The notes: generated from the sequence alone by a model not told the origin. DNA of 64,000 nt from Deltaproteobacteria bacterium (GCA_016186995.1 JACPKQ010000005.1:1-64000), one strand, 5' to 3'. Positions 35,785 through 45,786 are shown, counted from the first letter of the stretch. A program made the numbers and translations.

Positions 35785-38700
35785 TCATTTATAAGGTTTA
35801 GCCCGTTCAAGCACCTCTTCAATCAACTCAAATGTCTCTTGAAATTGAGAGTGTCTTTGAAAAAGCCTTGGCAAAACTTCTTCAAGTACAATTTCTTTAG
35901 CTGTGCGTATTGTTACTTGAATGCTTTCCTCCCCCATTAAACTGAGTAACTTTTGAAGTTTAGATTCATTTACTTTCTTGACCCACAGATGAGGGGCAAA
36001 CTCAATGTGTGGACCAAAAACAAGGGGCAGGGTTTTTACTTTAAAATGAGGTCCATGGAAAAATTTTATTTTGCAAAGATGTGAAAGGGAAAGCCCTTCT
36101 TTTTTTAAAAAAAGAGGAAACTCACTCATCTGTGTTTGAGTTATTTCTAAAATGTGAGTTGCATCACCTACACCTTTTAGTTTTTCATTGAGTCTTGTAT
36201 GGAAAAGTTTATTTAAAAGACCTTGAAGTAGAGATAATCCTTCTGTGGGGTTTTGTTTTAAAAAACTAACAAATTCTTGAGGAGACAGTGCACTCTTACC
36301 CCTCTCTCCTACTTTTCTCGTATAAGAAAAACTTTCTGTTTGAGGTAATTTCTCTGCTAATTTTTCTAATTTTTGAATCAGGTCTTCAGGCATACCAGCA
36401 TGGGGTATTTCTAAAAGTGCTTTTCTTAAATAAGAAAGTCCCTCTCCTGTTTGTAAAACTCTTTGAAGCTCTGGACTGTGTTCAATGGTTCGCATAAGCC
36501 TGCTTAACTGACCTAAAGACTCTCTTAAAAGATATTTTGAAAGCTTGATCGGCCTTGATAAAGCTAAACCATCTAAAACAAGTGAAAATTTCAACCAATT
36601 GATAGAGCCATAAGAGGCAAGGTGTTCTAGAAAACCTTCAGGATCATTGAATCCGTAAAGCTCCCTACGCAACCCATTAAAATCTTCGTAACTTCCAAAA
36701 CGCGCTTCTGATTCTGGAAGATTAGACATGAGATTATGATACTTATTTTGAAGCTCTTGATAATCTCTTACATAAACATAATAGTATTCAGAACCATCAA
36801 GATAAGCGATGCTTGAAAGAAAAAATAAAGTTCCTACACTACCCGTTAAAAAGAAACTTCCTAAAAGAAAAACAGGCACACTTGCATAGCGAAAGATTAT
36901 TTCTTTTGTCTGAGCACTTGCAAGATAGTTCTTATGTTCTTCCTTCATCATTTGAAATATTGGTTCAAGTAAAATTTTATCCTCACCTTCTAAAACTTTT
37001 TCTTCAACAACAGGGTTTATAAGAAGAAATAGTTTTTCTTCATAAGAGTTTCTTCTTGAAACCTCTCTCAAACCTTCATGAACACCTTTTAAACTTATTT
37101 TAAGAGATTGATCGAGGATCTCCATTAAAGGATGTTTTGGAAGATCTCGAACTGAAACTTTCGCAAAATCTTCTTGGACAATACCCTGCTCTACTAAAAC
37201 TTCATAAAAATACTTTGGATTTTTAAAAAACTCTTCCATCGATTGCTCACTTACATGAGACATAAGATAAGGGGCTCCACTCATAATGCCTACCCACTTC
37301 GCATTTAAAACAAAAAGTTCTATTAAATCATTTTTAATCTCTTCTGTAAGTGCTTCTATTTCTTGGGGATCTAAAGTTTGGTCTTTCAAAGCTTTAAGCT
37401 TTTCTTTTTGAGCTTCAATTTTACTTTCTTCTTCTTTGAGTTTTTGATCTAAAGATGAAAGCTCATAACTCAACTCTAAAGCTTGCATCATCCACTCTTT
37501 TCTTTTATTCCAAAAATCATAGAGGGGGTTTTCTTGAACAATTAAATTTTTAAAGGTTTTGAGCTTTTCATTATATGTATAATTAGGAATTTCAGCCTCT
37601 TCACTTAAAATATAACTACACTTAAAAAACAATTCATTTTCTATTTCTCCTAGTTTTAAAACCATTAAAGAAGAAGGATCAGAAAATCTTTTAAAAAACT
37701 CTTCTACAAGATGATCAATATGAATACTTCGTGGATAGTTATCTCTTCCTAAAATACCTGTAATCTCTATATAGAAAGGATCAACCAACTGCTCAAGATA
37801 TATCTCTATTTTCTCTTTATAACGTTTTAACGCTTTTTCTTTTTTCTGAAGGATCTGTTGATAAAGATGTTCCATAAAATCTTTATGAAAGAGAAGTTGT
37901 GAGTTTTCTACCCTTTCATCTTTCCCTAAAAAAAGGGGGAGTTTAGGTAAAAGAAGTTTTTTCTCTCTAAACTCAAAATCAAGTGAGTCTGGAACTTTAA
38001 GATAAGGTTTTATGTTTTCTGGATGCTCATAAAAATCAGAAAGTGAAGTTGCTGCCACAACATTGTTATGGAGCAAAAACTCATAGGTCACAACACGAGC
38101 TCTTTCTAAAATATTTTCTTTAAGGAAGTTTTCATAAGGATTTATCTTTTTTTGTAAAGTCTGATAATTCTCCAAAGCCTCAAAATAACCTTCTGGGTAA
38201 ATGGGTTGCTCTGTATTGTATTGTATTTGTTTTGTGAGCTCTGCAAACTTTTCTTTGGCTTCGTCTCGTTTAGTTTTAAGATTGTTATAAGTTTCAAGAT
38301 CAAAAGATTCAACACTCCCCCGCGCCTCTTTTTCAACAATAAACATAATAGGTGCTGAAACTTTTACTCTCACCTCATCTCCAAAACTTTGAGTTTCAAA
38401 TTGAGGGTGTGCTTCAAGAGCTATATCAAGTCCCGTTGTAAAAACATCTTTTGAAATGTGAAGTTCATCTAAAAATTCACCCTGGAATTTTAAAGCATTA
38501 TGTGACTTCCATGGATGATAAGAAATATATTTTTCATAAATATTTTTGATGAGATCTAAATAATCTTTAAGGATAAAAAACTTTTCAACAACACTAAACC
38601 CTGTTTGAGAAACATACCCTGCTTGAGCTTTAATTTCTGAATCATAATGGTAAGCTCTGAACGAAGGCTTTAAAGTATTAAAAAACTCGTCAAAATTTTC

Positions 38701-39783
38701 TGTATTTTCATGACTTTCAGAATAGAGTGTAAATAATCTTGAAAACTCTTCTTTAAAAGGTAGCTTCCCCTTTGACAGGTAATAGAATTTAAGTTTCTGG
38801 GCCTCTTCTTTATCAATTCCGAGCACATCAATAAGACGAAAATACTCAGTTCTTGGAATGGAATTTCGCCAATCAGGAAAATCTAAAATAAATTGAACTA
38901 TTCTCTTGTAATCTTCTAGTGCAAAAAAAAGTTTGGCTATTTTTTCTGAGGAAAAAAAATAATCTTTTTTCCATTCATCCTTATTTTTGACCCACTTCCA
39001 CCCCGCAGTCCAAGTAAAGCCCCCTACAAAACGTTCATCTTTCAACCACACAACCCACTCAAACCAATCCTGTTCTGTGACGGAGTCAAAAATACCTTTT
39101 GCTTTTTGTTTTGCCTCTTGTAATTCAAACCAATTTTGAATTTTGTCGATTTGATTAAGCTTTGCAATGCTTGTTTGATAATCTTCTTCATCCCCTATTT
39201 TTCCATTAAAATTAGAATCAAAAGAAAAGGCTTCAAAATAGTGTTCTATGGCTATTTGAGATCTTTCTGCTTCTATTTCAGAAATAATGGCTTGATGAAA
39301 GAGTCTCAGTGTTTCTAAATAAATAAACAAAATGCGTGCTTGAGTTTGATTTAAAGAAGATGATTTAAGAATTTGATTCAGAATTTCATCTTTATTAAAA
39401 TCCCTTTTTAAATATTGATTATGCCTCACTTGCCAACTAGCCATCTCAACCCAAAAGTTCTTAAAAGGTAAAAATTCTAAAACTTTTTTTGTGTGAAGCA
39501 AAATAGAAAGAGCTTGGTAAGAAGCATGTCGTTCAACCCATACATTGTTTTCTAAAAAATAAAAAAAAACTTGAACAGCCTCTAACCAACGTTCAGAGGA
39601 AAGAATAAGGAGTTTAGGTTTAATAACTCGAACTTGCGGATCCAATTGAGGAAATTGAATAACAACATACTCTTGAAAAACCTCTTGTTCCCATTGGAAC
39701 CCCTCTGCAAAAACAGAAGTATAAAACAATAAAAACCCTACAAGGAATGGAACCGCTTTTAATTTCTTTTGGAAAAGAGCCAC
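35785..39783 (-). CDS. Giant secreted protein with EF-hand loop
   Basis: 1,332 residues with a signal peptide (cleavage after SVFAEG near residue 27). A canonical EF-hand-type calcium loop occurs at residues 189-200, DSNFNGKIGDEE, with ligands at positions 1, 3, 5, 9 and 12. A coiled coil lies near 785-840 and a long hydrophobic stretch near 960-985 (VPVFLLGSFFLTGSVGTLFF). The rest is helical and unrecognised. It has a hydrophobic stretch in its later part, like the 31159-34810 gene, suggesting related export or membrane insertion. Confidence 0.65.
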   Translation of the reverse strand: MALFQKKLKAVPFLVGFLLFYTSVFAEGFQWEQEVFQEYVVIQFPQLDPQVRVIKPKLLILSSERWLEAVQVFFYFLENNVWVERHASYQALSILLHTKKVLEFLPFKNFWVEMASWQVRHNQYLKRDFNKDEILNQILKSSSLNQTQARILFIYLETLRLFHQAIISEIEAERSQIAIEHYFEAFSFDSNFNGKIGDEEDYQTSIAKLNQIDKIQNWFELQEAKQKAKGIFDSVTEQDWFEWVVWLKDERFVGGFTWTAGWKWVKNKDEWKKDYFFSSEKIAKLFFALEDYKRIVQFILDFPDWRNSIPRTEYFRLIDVLGIDKEEAQKLKFYYLSKGKLPFKEEFSRLFTLYSESHENTENFDEFFNTLKPSFRAYHYDSEIKAQAGYVSQTGFSVVEKFFILKDYLDLIKNIYEKYISYHPWKSHNALKFQGEFLDELHISKDVFTTGLDIALEAHPQFETQSFGDEVRVKVSAPIMFIVEKEARGSVESFDLETYNNLKTKRDEAKEKFAELTKQIQYNTEQPIYPEGYFEALENYQTLQKKINPYENFLKENILERARVVTYEFLLHNNVVAATSLSDFYEHPENIKPYLKVPDSLDFEFREKKLLLPKLPLFLGKDERVENSQLLFHKDFMEHLYQQILQKKEKALKRYKEKIEIYLEQLVDPFYIEITGILGRDNYPRSIHIDHLVEEFFKRFSDPSSLMVLKLGEIENELFFKCSYILSEEAEIPNYTYNEKLKTFKNLIVQENPLYDFWNKRKEWMMQALELSYELSSLDQKLKEEESKIEAQKEKLKALKDQTLDPQEIEALTEEIKNDLIELFVLNAKWVGIMSGAPYLMSHVSEQSMEEFFKNPKYFYEVLVEQGIVQEDFAKVSVRDLPKHPLMEILDQSLKISLKGVHEGLREVSRRNSYEEKLFLLINPVVEEKVLEGEDKILLEPIFQMMKEEHKNYLASAQTKEIIFRYASVPVFLLGSFFLTGSVGTLFFLSSIAYLDGSEYYYVYVRDYQELQNKYHNLMSNLPESEARFGSYEDFNGLRRELYGFNDPEGFLEHLASYGSINWLKFSLVLDGLALSRPIKLSKYLLRESLGQLSRLMRTIEHSPELQRVLQTGEGLSYLRKALLEIPHAGMPEDLIQKLEKLAEKLPQTESFSYTRKVGERGKSALSPQEFVSFLKQNPTEGLSLLQGLLNKLFHTRLNEKLKGVGDATHILEITQTQMSEFPLFLKKEGLSLSHLCKIKFFHGPHFKVKTLPLVFGPHIEFAPHLWVKKVNESKLQKLLSLMGEESIQVTIRTAKEIVLEEVLPRLFQRHSQFQETFELIEEVLERAKPYK

Positions 39784-39825
39784 CAGGTTTTGTCTATACC
39801 AAACTTAAAGATAGAAATCCAATGT

Positions 39826-40299
39826 TTAGAGGTGGCAACCTCCGCCGTGCTTTTCATGGTATTTTTGGTGGTATTCTTCCGCTTTGTAAAAGGTTCCGGC
39901 TTTAAGAATCTGAGTCACAATAGGCTTTTTGAAGCGTTTTTCTTTTTCCAAATGTTCCTTATAAGAAAGAGCCTTTTCTTTTTGGTCTTCATTTATATAA
40001 AAAATAAGAGATCTATATTGAGAACCTACATCCACCCCTTGTCTATGAGGGGTTGTGGGGTCATGAATTTTAAAAAAAGTTTCTAAAAGTTTTTCAAAGC
40101 TTATTTTTTGAGAATCATAAACAACTTCAACAACTTCAGCATGCCCAGTTTGATCTGTACATACATCTTCATAAGTAGGATTGTGAGTATGACCCCCTTG
40201 GTAACCCACTGTTGTTTGAATGACACCTGAAAGTTCATCAAAAAGGGATTGAACTCCCCAAAAACATCCTGCACCAAAATAGACTTTTTCTTGTGACAT
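39826..40299 (-). CDS. msrA: Peptide methionine sulfoxide reductase MsrA
   Basis: 157 residues from ATG 40299 (MSQEKVYFGAGCFWG, catalytic Cys12). GYQGGHTHNPTYEDVCTDQT and HAEVVEVVYD are typical of MsrA; the enzyme reduces the S epimer of methionine sulfoxide. The longer frame from 40374 reads into nfi and is rejected. Last of the leftward hutU-selA-nfi-msrA run. Confidence 0.95.
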   Translation of the reverse strand: MSQEKVYFGAGCFWGVQSLFDELSGVIQTTVGYQGGHTHNPTYEDVCTDQTGHAEVVEVVYDSQKISFEKLLETFFKIHDPTTPHRQGVDVGSQYRSLIFYINEDQKEKALSYKEHLEKEKRFKKPIVTQILKAGTFYKAEEYHQKYHEKHGGGCHL

Positions 40300-40307
40300 A
40301 TTTTCTC

Positions 40308-40952
40308 TCAAGCACCACTTACAAGCTGATGGGCGAATCTTAGGGGTTCTGGAATCCTGTATCTTTGAGAACACTTTAAAATAATATGGGTGGCACTCAC
40401 CAAAGATACCTTGTGTCCTACAGAAACAAAAACAGGTTTTACTTTATCGCGTGTGCAAACGACACGTCCCACTACTTTTTTCTTATAATAGAGAGGAACA
40501 AAATTTCCTCTTTCTAGTTTTAAAAAATCATATTCACCCACAAGTCTTTTTTTAGCACACCCTATCGTTGGAAGATCTAGAACAACCCCCAAGTGACTGG
40601 CTAAACCAAATTCTCTAAAATGAGCTATACCCTGCCCATCAACTAAAAGAAGATCCGGCTTCTTTTTTAAAAGTTTATAACATTCTTTAAGAGGAGGAAT
40701 TTCTCTAAAAGACAAAAAACCAGGCACATAAGGAAAATCAGTTTCTGTTACCACTGTTTCACTTTCAAGCAATCTTAAATGAGGGTAGGTTAAAAGAACA
40801 ATACCAGCCTTGACCCACGTTTTATCTTTTTGCTTTCGATAACTTACATCACAACCACCTATGATTTTAATTTTTGAAAACTGATCTTTAAGAATAATTT
40901 TTTTTCTTAAAATTTCTTGTTGTTTTTTTAATTTTTCAAATTGGATTGCCAC
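40308..40952 (-). CDS. nfi: Endonuclease V (Nfi)
   Basis: 214 residues. Endonuclease V cuts near deoxyinosine in DNA. Conserved blocks are GGCDVSYRK (metal Asp), VPGFLSFREIPPL, LLVDGQGIAHFREFGLASHL and IGCAKKRLVGEY. The start is a GTG at 40952 placed inside a palindromic repeat; the protein length from there fits the family well. Confidence 0.92.
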   Translation of the reverse strand: MAIQFEKLKKQQEILRKKIILKDQFSKIKIIGGCDVSYRKQKDKTWVKAGIVLLTYPHLRLLESETVVTETDFPYVPGFLSFREIPPLKECYKLLKKKPDLLLVDGQGIAHFREFGLASHLGVVLDLPTIGCAKKRLVGEYDFLKLERGNFVPLYYKKKVVGRVVCTRDKVKPVFVSVGHKVSLVSATHIILKCSQRYRIPEPLRFAHQLVSGA

Positions 40953-40980
40953 GACTCACTCCGTTCGCCTCGCAATGACA
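40944..40980. repeat. Palindromic element carrying the nfi start
   Basis: GATTGCCACGACTCACTCCG...CGCAATGACA between selA and nfi. The GTG start of nfi lies in its first arm. Confidence 0.7.
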
Positions 40981-40985
40981 GCAGT

Positions 40986-42434
40986 TTATAATTTTGAAAA
41001 AACATTTTTAATAACCTCAAAATCTTTTTCTTGAATCGTTTTAAAATCAAGAACAAAATGATTTTGAATGATTCTTCCTAAAATAGAGGGGGTTTTATTT
41101 CTAAAAAACTTAGCTAAATCTAAAGCCTTAAGTTTCGGATGAAAAAACATGAGACCAAAACTCTCAATATTTTCATCTGGTAAGCTTCCACCCCCACCTT
41201 GAGCTTTTGTTTCAATGATTTTGAAATCACAAGACTGGATCCCGGATAATGCGGAGCCTGCCCCCGACTCTGATCGGGGGCATTTCCGGGATGACAAATG
41301 GGATCTAGGAATGACAGGGGGTGAGCTTATCATTTTTAAAAATCTCTCTATCTTTTCTTTTGTTTGAAACCCTGTTTCACAAAGCATTTTTAACGTAGGA
41401 ATTTTTTCTTGAAAATCATCCTCGCAATACAGTTTTAAAAACTCTCCTAAAATAAAAAGCCCTATCTTGTCCATTCGAAGGGCTCGAACAAGTGGGTTTT
41501 TCTTCATTTGAGAAATGACTTTTATGGATCCTAAAAGAATACCCGCCTGAGGCCCACCTAAAAGCTTATCCCCACTTAAACTTATGATATCTACCCCTGT
41601 TTGAAGGCATTGTTCAACTGTAGGTTCCTCTCTATAAGAAACAACCTGTCCAGAGCCTAAATTAAACATAACAGGTATGTTTTTTGATTTTCCTAAGGCC
41701 ACTAATGATTCTAAAGAAACAGAATGTGTAAACCCACTCTGTTTAAAATTGCTTTGATGAACTTTGAGTAAAAGTGCCGTATTACTATGAATAGCCTTTT
41801 CATAATCTGAAATTTTTGTTTTGTTTGTGGTACCTACCTCTTTAAGCAAAACACCACTTGCTTTCATAACATCAGGTATTCGAAAGCTTCCACCTATTTC
41901 AACAAGCTCTCCTCGAGAAACAATAACTTCTTTTTCTTGAGCCAAAGTGTTTAAAGCCACAAGAACAGAGGCTGCATTATTATTGACAACCAAAGCATCT
42001 TCACAGTGAAAGAGTGCACATAAAATTTCTTCAACATAGCGATGTCTCTCTCCACGCTTTCCAGTTTCGATATCAAGTTCTAAATCACAGTAAGATTCAA
42101 AAAAAGGTTTTGCTTTTTCCCATAAAGGCCCCGGCAAAAGTGCACGCCCTAAGTTGGTATGCAACAAAACACCCGTTCCATTCACAACAGGTGAATAATT
42201 AAAATCTTTCCATTTTTGAGAAAACCACTGCATCTTTTTACAAAGCACATCTTTGATGCATTGAGGTGTGTCCCCAATGCATAGAATTTGTTCCCGTACT
42301 AATTCAAGTATCTTTCTTGCGCTGTGTTTTTGAAGTTTGAGAGGTAAATGTGAAAAAGTATTTTTAAATTCTTCACTGTTTATAAACTCATTGATACTTG
42401 GAAGTTCTTTTAAGTTTTTTTGTTTTTCTTTCAT
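40986..42434 (-). CDS. selA: L-seryl-tRNA(Sec) selenium transferase SelA
   Basis: 482 residues. This PLP enzyme converts Ser-tRNA(Sec) to Sec-tRNA(Sec) using selenophosphate. [30 protein letters not shown] and the PLP lysine Lys290 in [14 protein letters not shown] are intact. About 30 residues near 375-405 ([20 protein letters not shown]...) are repeat-encoded. Its start overlaps the hutU stop by ATGA. It implies selenocysteine use, but no selB, selD, selC or UGA-containing selenoprotein was found here. Confidence 0.92.
   Translation of the reverse strand: MKEKQKNLKELPSINEFINSEEFKNTFSHLPLKLQKHSARKILELVREQILCIGDTPQCIKDVLCKKMQWFSQKWKDFNYSPVVNGTGVLLHTNLGRALLPGPLWEKAKPFFESYCDLELDIETGKRGERHRYVEEILCALFHCEDALVVNNNAASVLVALNTLAQEKEVIVSRGELVEIGGSFRIPDVMKASGVLLKEVGTTNKTKISDYEKAIHSNTALLLKVHQSNFKQSGFTHSVSLESLVALGKSKNIPVMFNLGSGQVVSYREEPTVEQCLQTGVDIISLSGDKLLGGPQAGILLGSIKVISQMKKNPLVRALRMDKIGLFILGEFLKLYCEDDFQEKIPTLKMLCETGFQTKEKIERFLKMISSPPVIPRSHLSSRKCPRSESGAGSALSGIQSCDFKIIETKAQGGGGSLPDENIESFGLMFFHPKLKALDLAKFFRNKTPSILGRIIQNHFVLDFKTIQEKDFEVIKNVFSKL
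41235..41317. repeat. In-frame palindromic element in selA
   Basis: GGATCCCGGATAATGCGG...CATTTCCGGGATGAC with inner CCCCCGACTCTGATCGGGGG. It is translated in frame near the SelA C-terminus. Confidence 0.85.
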
Positions 42435-44185
42435 GATAGAAAGGGAATGTTAATGTTTTTTTCTTTCGCTACTTTTTTAGCTTCTTCATATCCTGCATCG
42501 GCATGACGTATGACCCCCATACCTGGATCACTTGTCAGAACTCTTTCTAAACGTTTTTCTGCCTCTTTTGTTCCATCCGCCACAATCACCATACCTGCAT
42601 GAAGAGAATACCCCATCCCAACCCCCCCACCATGGTGGAAGGAAACCCAGCTTGCTCCATTCACGGCATTGATGAGCGCATTTAAAATGGGCCAATCAGC
42701 AATAACATCAGAACCATCCTTCATACTTTCTGTTTCACGATAGGGGGAAGCAACACTTCCGCAATCAAGATGGTCTCGGCCAATCACGAGTGGGGCTTTT
42801 ACTTTTTGAGTGCGAACTAATTCATTAAATGTGAGTCCGGCTTTGGCTCGATCACCATATCCTAACCAACAAATACGACTTGGAAGTCCTTGAAACTGAA
42901 CCTTTTCTCTTGCAAGATGAAGCCATCTTAAAAGTGATTTATTTTCTGGAAATAATTTTTTAAGCGCTTCATCTGTTGCATAAATATCTTCGGGGTCTCC
43001 AGAAAGTGCCACCCATCTAAAAGGACCCTGTCCTTCACAAAATAAAGGACGAATATAAGCAGGAACAAAACCTGGAAAATCAAATGCATTTTTTAAACCC
43101 TTCTTATACGCTTGCGCGCGAATGTTATTACCGTAATCAAAAACAAAGCTTCCTAGCTTTTGAAAATCAAGCATGGCTTGCACATGGTGCACCATTGATT
43201 CATAACTCATTGCAATATATTTTTCTGGATCAGATGTGCGAAGTTTTAAAGCCTCTTTATAAGAAATACCGCGTGGTACATAGCCATTGAGTTCATCATG
43301 TGCTCCCGTTTGATCTGTCACTAGATCTGGTATTACTTTTCTTTTTGCAAGTTCTGGAAAAACATCCGCTGCATTTCCTAAAAGACCCATGGATACAGCT
43401 TTTTTTTCTTTTTTATATAATTCTATTTTTCGAAGTGCTTCATCTAAGCTTTCTGTCATAAAATCAAGATAACGCGTTTGAAGCCTTCGCTTGATTTTAT
43501 CCACATCAACATCAACCCCTAAGAAACAAGCGCCATTCATTGTTGCCGCAAGGGGCTGAGCTCCACCCATTCCTCCTAAACCAGCTGACAAAATAAATTT
43601 ACCTTTTAAATCTCCACCAAAATGTTTTTTCCCTGCACTTGCAAATGTTTCATAAGTTCCTTGCAGAATACCTTGAGTCCCTATGTAGATCCAACTTCCT
43701 GCCGTCATTTGGCCGTACATAATAAGACCTTTTTTTTCTAACTCTCGAAAACATTCCCATGTCGCCCAATGAGGTACTAAATTCGAATTGGCGATAAGAA
43801 CACGAGGTGCATCTTTATGTGATTTTAAAACACCTACAGGTTTTCCTGACTGAACAAGAAGGGTTTCATCATCCTGAAGCGTTTTAAGAGTTTCAATAAT
43901 TTTATCAAAACATTCCCAATTACGAGCTGCTTTTCCAGTACCCCCATAAACGATGAGTTCTTGAGGTTTTTCAGCAACGCCTTCGCTTACATTGTGCATA
44001 AGCATTCTCATGGCCGCTTCTTGCACCCAACCTTTACATGTTAATTGGCTTCCTTTCGGCGGAATGATTTTTCTCACAAAACTATTAGTAGAGGAAAGAA
44101 CTTCTTTTTTCAAGAAACTTAGCGCTCTGTCCCTGTTGCTACATACAACCTTGGTTCTTAAAATGGTTGCTATCTTTCGCTTCAT
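42431..44185 (-). CDS. hutU: Urocanate hydratase HutU
   Basis: 584 residues as read. Converts urocanate to imidazolonepropionate in histidine breakdown. [20 protein letters not shown], the NAD-binding [56 protein letters not shown] and [13 protein letters not shown] are all present. The ATG at 44185 and about 10 codons lie inside a 158-bp repeat element, and homologues begin about 25 residues later, so the true start may be TTG 44113 or another downstream codon. No other hut gene is in the window. Confidence 0.93.
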   Translation of the reverse strand: MKRKIATILRTKVVCSNRDRALSFLKKEVLSSTNSFVRKIIPPKGSQLTCKGWVQEAAMRMLMHNVSEGVAEKPQELIVYGGTGKAARNWECFDKIIETLKTLQDDETLLVQSGKPVGVLKSHKDAPRVLIANSNLVPHWATWECFRELEKKGLIMYGQMTAGSWIYIGTQGILQGTYETFASAGKKHFGGDLKGKFILSAGLGGMGGAQPLAATMNGACFLGVDVDVDKIKRRLQTRYLDFMTESLDEALRKIELYKKEKKAVSMGLLGNAADVFPELAKRKVIPDLVTDQTGAHDELNGYVPRGISYKEALKLRTSDPEKYIAMSYESMVHHVQAMLDFQKLGSFVFDYGNNIRAQAYKKGLKNAFDFPGFVPAYIRPLFCEGQGPFRWVALSGDPEDIYATDEALKKLFPENKSLLRWLHLAREKVQFQGLPSRICWLGYGDRAKAGLTFNELVRTQKVKAPLVIGRDHLDCGSVASPYRETESMKDGSDVIADWPILNALINAVNGASWVSFHHGGGVGMGYSLHAGMVIVADGTKEAEKRLERVLTSDPGMGVIRHADAGYEEAKKVAKEKNINIPFLS

Positions 44186-44317
44186 GGCTCACTACACTCG
44201 TCCTACCGGATTCTTCATTAATCCCGTAAGTGCTAAAGCACTGTCCGGGATAAGAGAGTTCTGAATATTTGCAAAGATGGGCTGCGCTTTATTTCCGCTT
44301 CAGATAGCAACCATTTT
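44160..44317. mobile_element. 158-bp inverted-repeat element, copy 1
   Basis: Ends AAAATGGTTGCTATCT at 44160-44175 and AGATAGCAACCATTTT at 44302-44317 are perfect 16-bp inverted repeats. Inside is a hairpin AGTGCTAAAGCACT within ATCCCG...CGGGAT. It has no gene of its own. Copies lie at 45350-45507 and 55734-55892. Confidence 0.85.
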
Positions 44318-44348
44318 TTCACATAGCTTCGAAATAAACCTATAGGGC

Positions 44349-44502
44349 AAAAGATAGGGATAGTGCTTATAGAGGGTCGTGTCGGAAGGTAATCTGGCTT
44401 GGTCCGCATAGTATATGCGGCAGATTACCTGAGACGCGAGGCGCACTTTTTCGCAGGAAAAAAGTGACGCCGTACCCGAGGGAAGTACTATCCCTATCTT
44501 TT
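44349..44502. other. Long-stem branched structure 1
   Basis: AAAAGATAGGGATAGT at 44349-44364 pairs perfectly with 44487-44502. Inside, AGGTAATCTG/CAGATTACCT (44387-44396 with 44421-44430) encloses CCGCATA/TATGCGG, and a second arm CACTTTTTC/GAAAAAAGTG lies at 44444-44466. The layout is a closed multi-branch structure that would fold in RNA or as a cruciform. No known RNA family recognised. CAAGAACTTAAGTA follows at 44513. Confidence 0.7.
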
Positions 44503-44649
44503 GTGACCACTTCAAGAACTTAAGTACTTCATCGTAATAAGAAAAAGACGCGTTGAGTCATGAAAAGACTTTAACCTATTGAAATAATTCACTATAAAAA
44601 GATTGTGCTTGAGGTTTTTGTGACATAGAATGTAAAGTTCATAGGCAAT

Positions 44650-45297
44650 ATGAAAGCAAAACTTGCTAAATTTGAGTCTTTTAGTTCACGAAATGCAACC
44701 CACCTTTTAAGAAGGTTGTGGCATTTAGGGTGTTCTCTCTTACTTGCCTATGCTTATTGGGAGTTTTTCACAAAGGAGCAAGCCCTTCTTGTCATGACAA
44801 CACTGGGTACTATTTTTCTTTTAGGTGATAGCTTTCGTTTAAAGTACAAATCACTTAATAAAGCCATTTTTAAAATCATGGGTGGATTTATGCGTAAATC
44901 AGAAATGCAATCCCAATCTGCCATGATGCCTTTTATTCTTTCTCTTTTTATTGTCATAGTTCTCTTTCCAAAACCTGTTGTTATACTTTCTATTCTTTAT
45001 CTAGGGGTTGGAGACCCTGTTGCTTCTATTGTGGGCATTCACTATGGAAACACAAAAATTTTTGGAACGCGTAAAAGTTTAGAGGGTTTAGTTGCCAATT
45101 TCTTTACAACTACCATTATTACTTACTTTGTTTTGTCTGCTTTTGGCCTTGGTGGAAGTTATATTGTTCTTATTTCTCTTATTGGCGGAATAGGTTCTGC
45201 TGTTTCTGAAAGTCTGCCACTGACAACTGACGATAATCTTCATGTACCTATTATTTCAGGCTCTGTCCTCTGGCTTGTGCTCACTCTCCTTCAGTAA
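44650..45297 (+). CDS. CTP-dependent lipid kinase (dolichol/phytol kinase family)
   Basis: 215 residues with about five membrane helices. The family nucleotide motif is clear: GVGDPVASIVGIHYG around 118-132 followed by GTRKSLEGLVANF. Members phosphorylate dolichol, phytol or diacylglycerol with CTP. The substrate cannot be chosen from sequence. It lies alone between two repeat blocks. The ribosome binding site is weak (ATAGGCAAT). Confidence 0.85.
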   Translation: MKAKLAKFESFSSRNATHLLRRLWHLGCSLLLAYAYWEFFTKEQALLVMTTLGTIFLLGDSFRLKYKSLNKAIFKIMGGFMRKSEMQSQSAMMPFILSLFIVIVLFPKPVVILSILYLGVGDPVASIVGIHYGNTKIFGTRKSLEGLVANFFTTTIITYFVLSAFGLGGSYIVLISLIGGIGSAVSESLPLTTDDNLHVPIISGSVLWLVLTLLQ

Positions 45298-45349
45298 TTC
45301 CTAGCAATGCTCAAAAAGCCCAATTCACATCTTTGCAGCTTAGGTTCTT

Positions 45350-45507
45350 AAAATGGTTACTATCTTCCGCTTCATGGCTCGCTACACTTGTCATACCGGA
45401 TTCTTCATTATCCCGTAAGTGCTAAAGCACTGTCCGGGATGAGAGAATTTGGAATTATTATAAACCGTATGCTGCGCTTGACTTCCGCTCCAGATAACAA
45501 CCATTTT
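45350..45507. mobile_element. 158-bp inverted-repeat element, copy 2
   Basis: AAAATGGTTACTATCT at 45350-45365 and AGATAACAACCATTTT at 45492-45507, with the same internal hairpin and near-identical body as copy 1, in the same orientation. Confidence 0.85.
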
Positions 45508-45567
45508 TTCACATAGTTATGAATTATGTCGTGTTTATGAAAGAATCTTAACTCGTGTTCATGTGAA

Positions 45568-45640
45568 GATGGGCTGGAGGTTTTGAAGGGGAGGATCCAC
45601 ACTGGCCGGTGCGAGGCCCCTGAGGAACCTCCAGCCCATC
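45568..45640. other. Long-stem structure 2
   Basis: GATGGGCTGGAGGTT at 45568-45582 pairs perfectly with 45626-45640. Inner arms AGGGG/CCCCT and CAC/GTG continue the stem. It is unrelated in sequence to structure 1 but sits in the same place after an element copy, and is followed directly by the same CAAGAACTTAAGTA at 45640. Confidence 0.7.
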
Positions 45641-45705
45641 AAGAACTTAAGTATCGAAAAAATACCACCCCCAATTCAGAACCAAGGTTGTAAAAAGAGA
45701 AATAC

Positions 45706-45744
45706 TGGATCCCGGATAGCACTTTCGTGCTTCCGGGATGACAG
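45706..45744. repeat. Palindromic element
   Basis: GGATCCCGGATAGCACTTTC then GTGCTTCCGGGATGACAG, a near-perfect hairpin upstream of the 7TM-GAF gene. Confidence 0.85.
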
Positions 45745-45786
45745 AGTGGTTTTGGAACATTGCGATCTGTGTGTTAAAGTAAAAAC

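Larger units (their letters stand above)
44144..45692. mobile_element. 1.55-kb unit bounded by 15-bp inverted repeats
   Basis: TACAACCTTGGTTCT at 44144-44158 is exactly inverted as AGAACCAAGGTTGTA at 45678-45692. Between them lie two 158-bp elements, two different long-stem structures and the lipid-kinase gene. No transposase and no clear target duplication are visible, so this may be a passive composite unit or chance nesting of repeats. Confidence 0.4.

Noticed and set aside
40300-40374. N-terminal extension of msrA
   Set aside because: It reads into the nfi gene; the MsrA motif begins right after ATG 40299.
44144-45692. A complete insertion sequence
   Set aside because: No transposase gene and no target duplication; the only gene is a lipid kinase.
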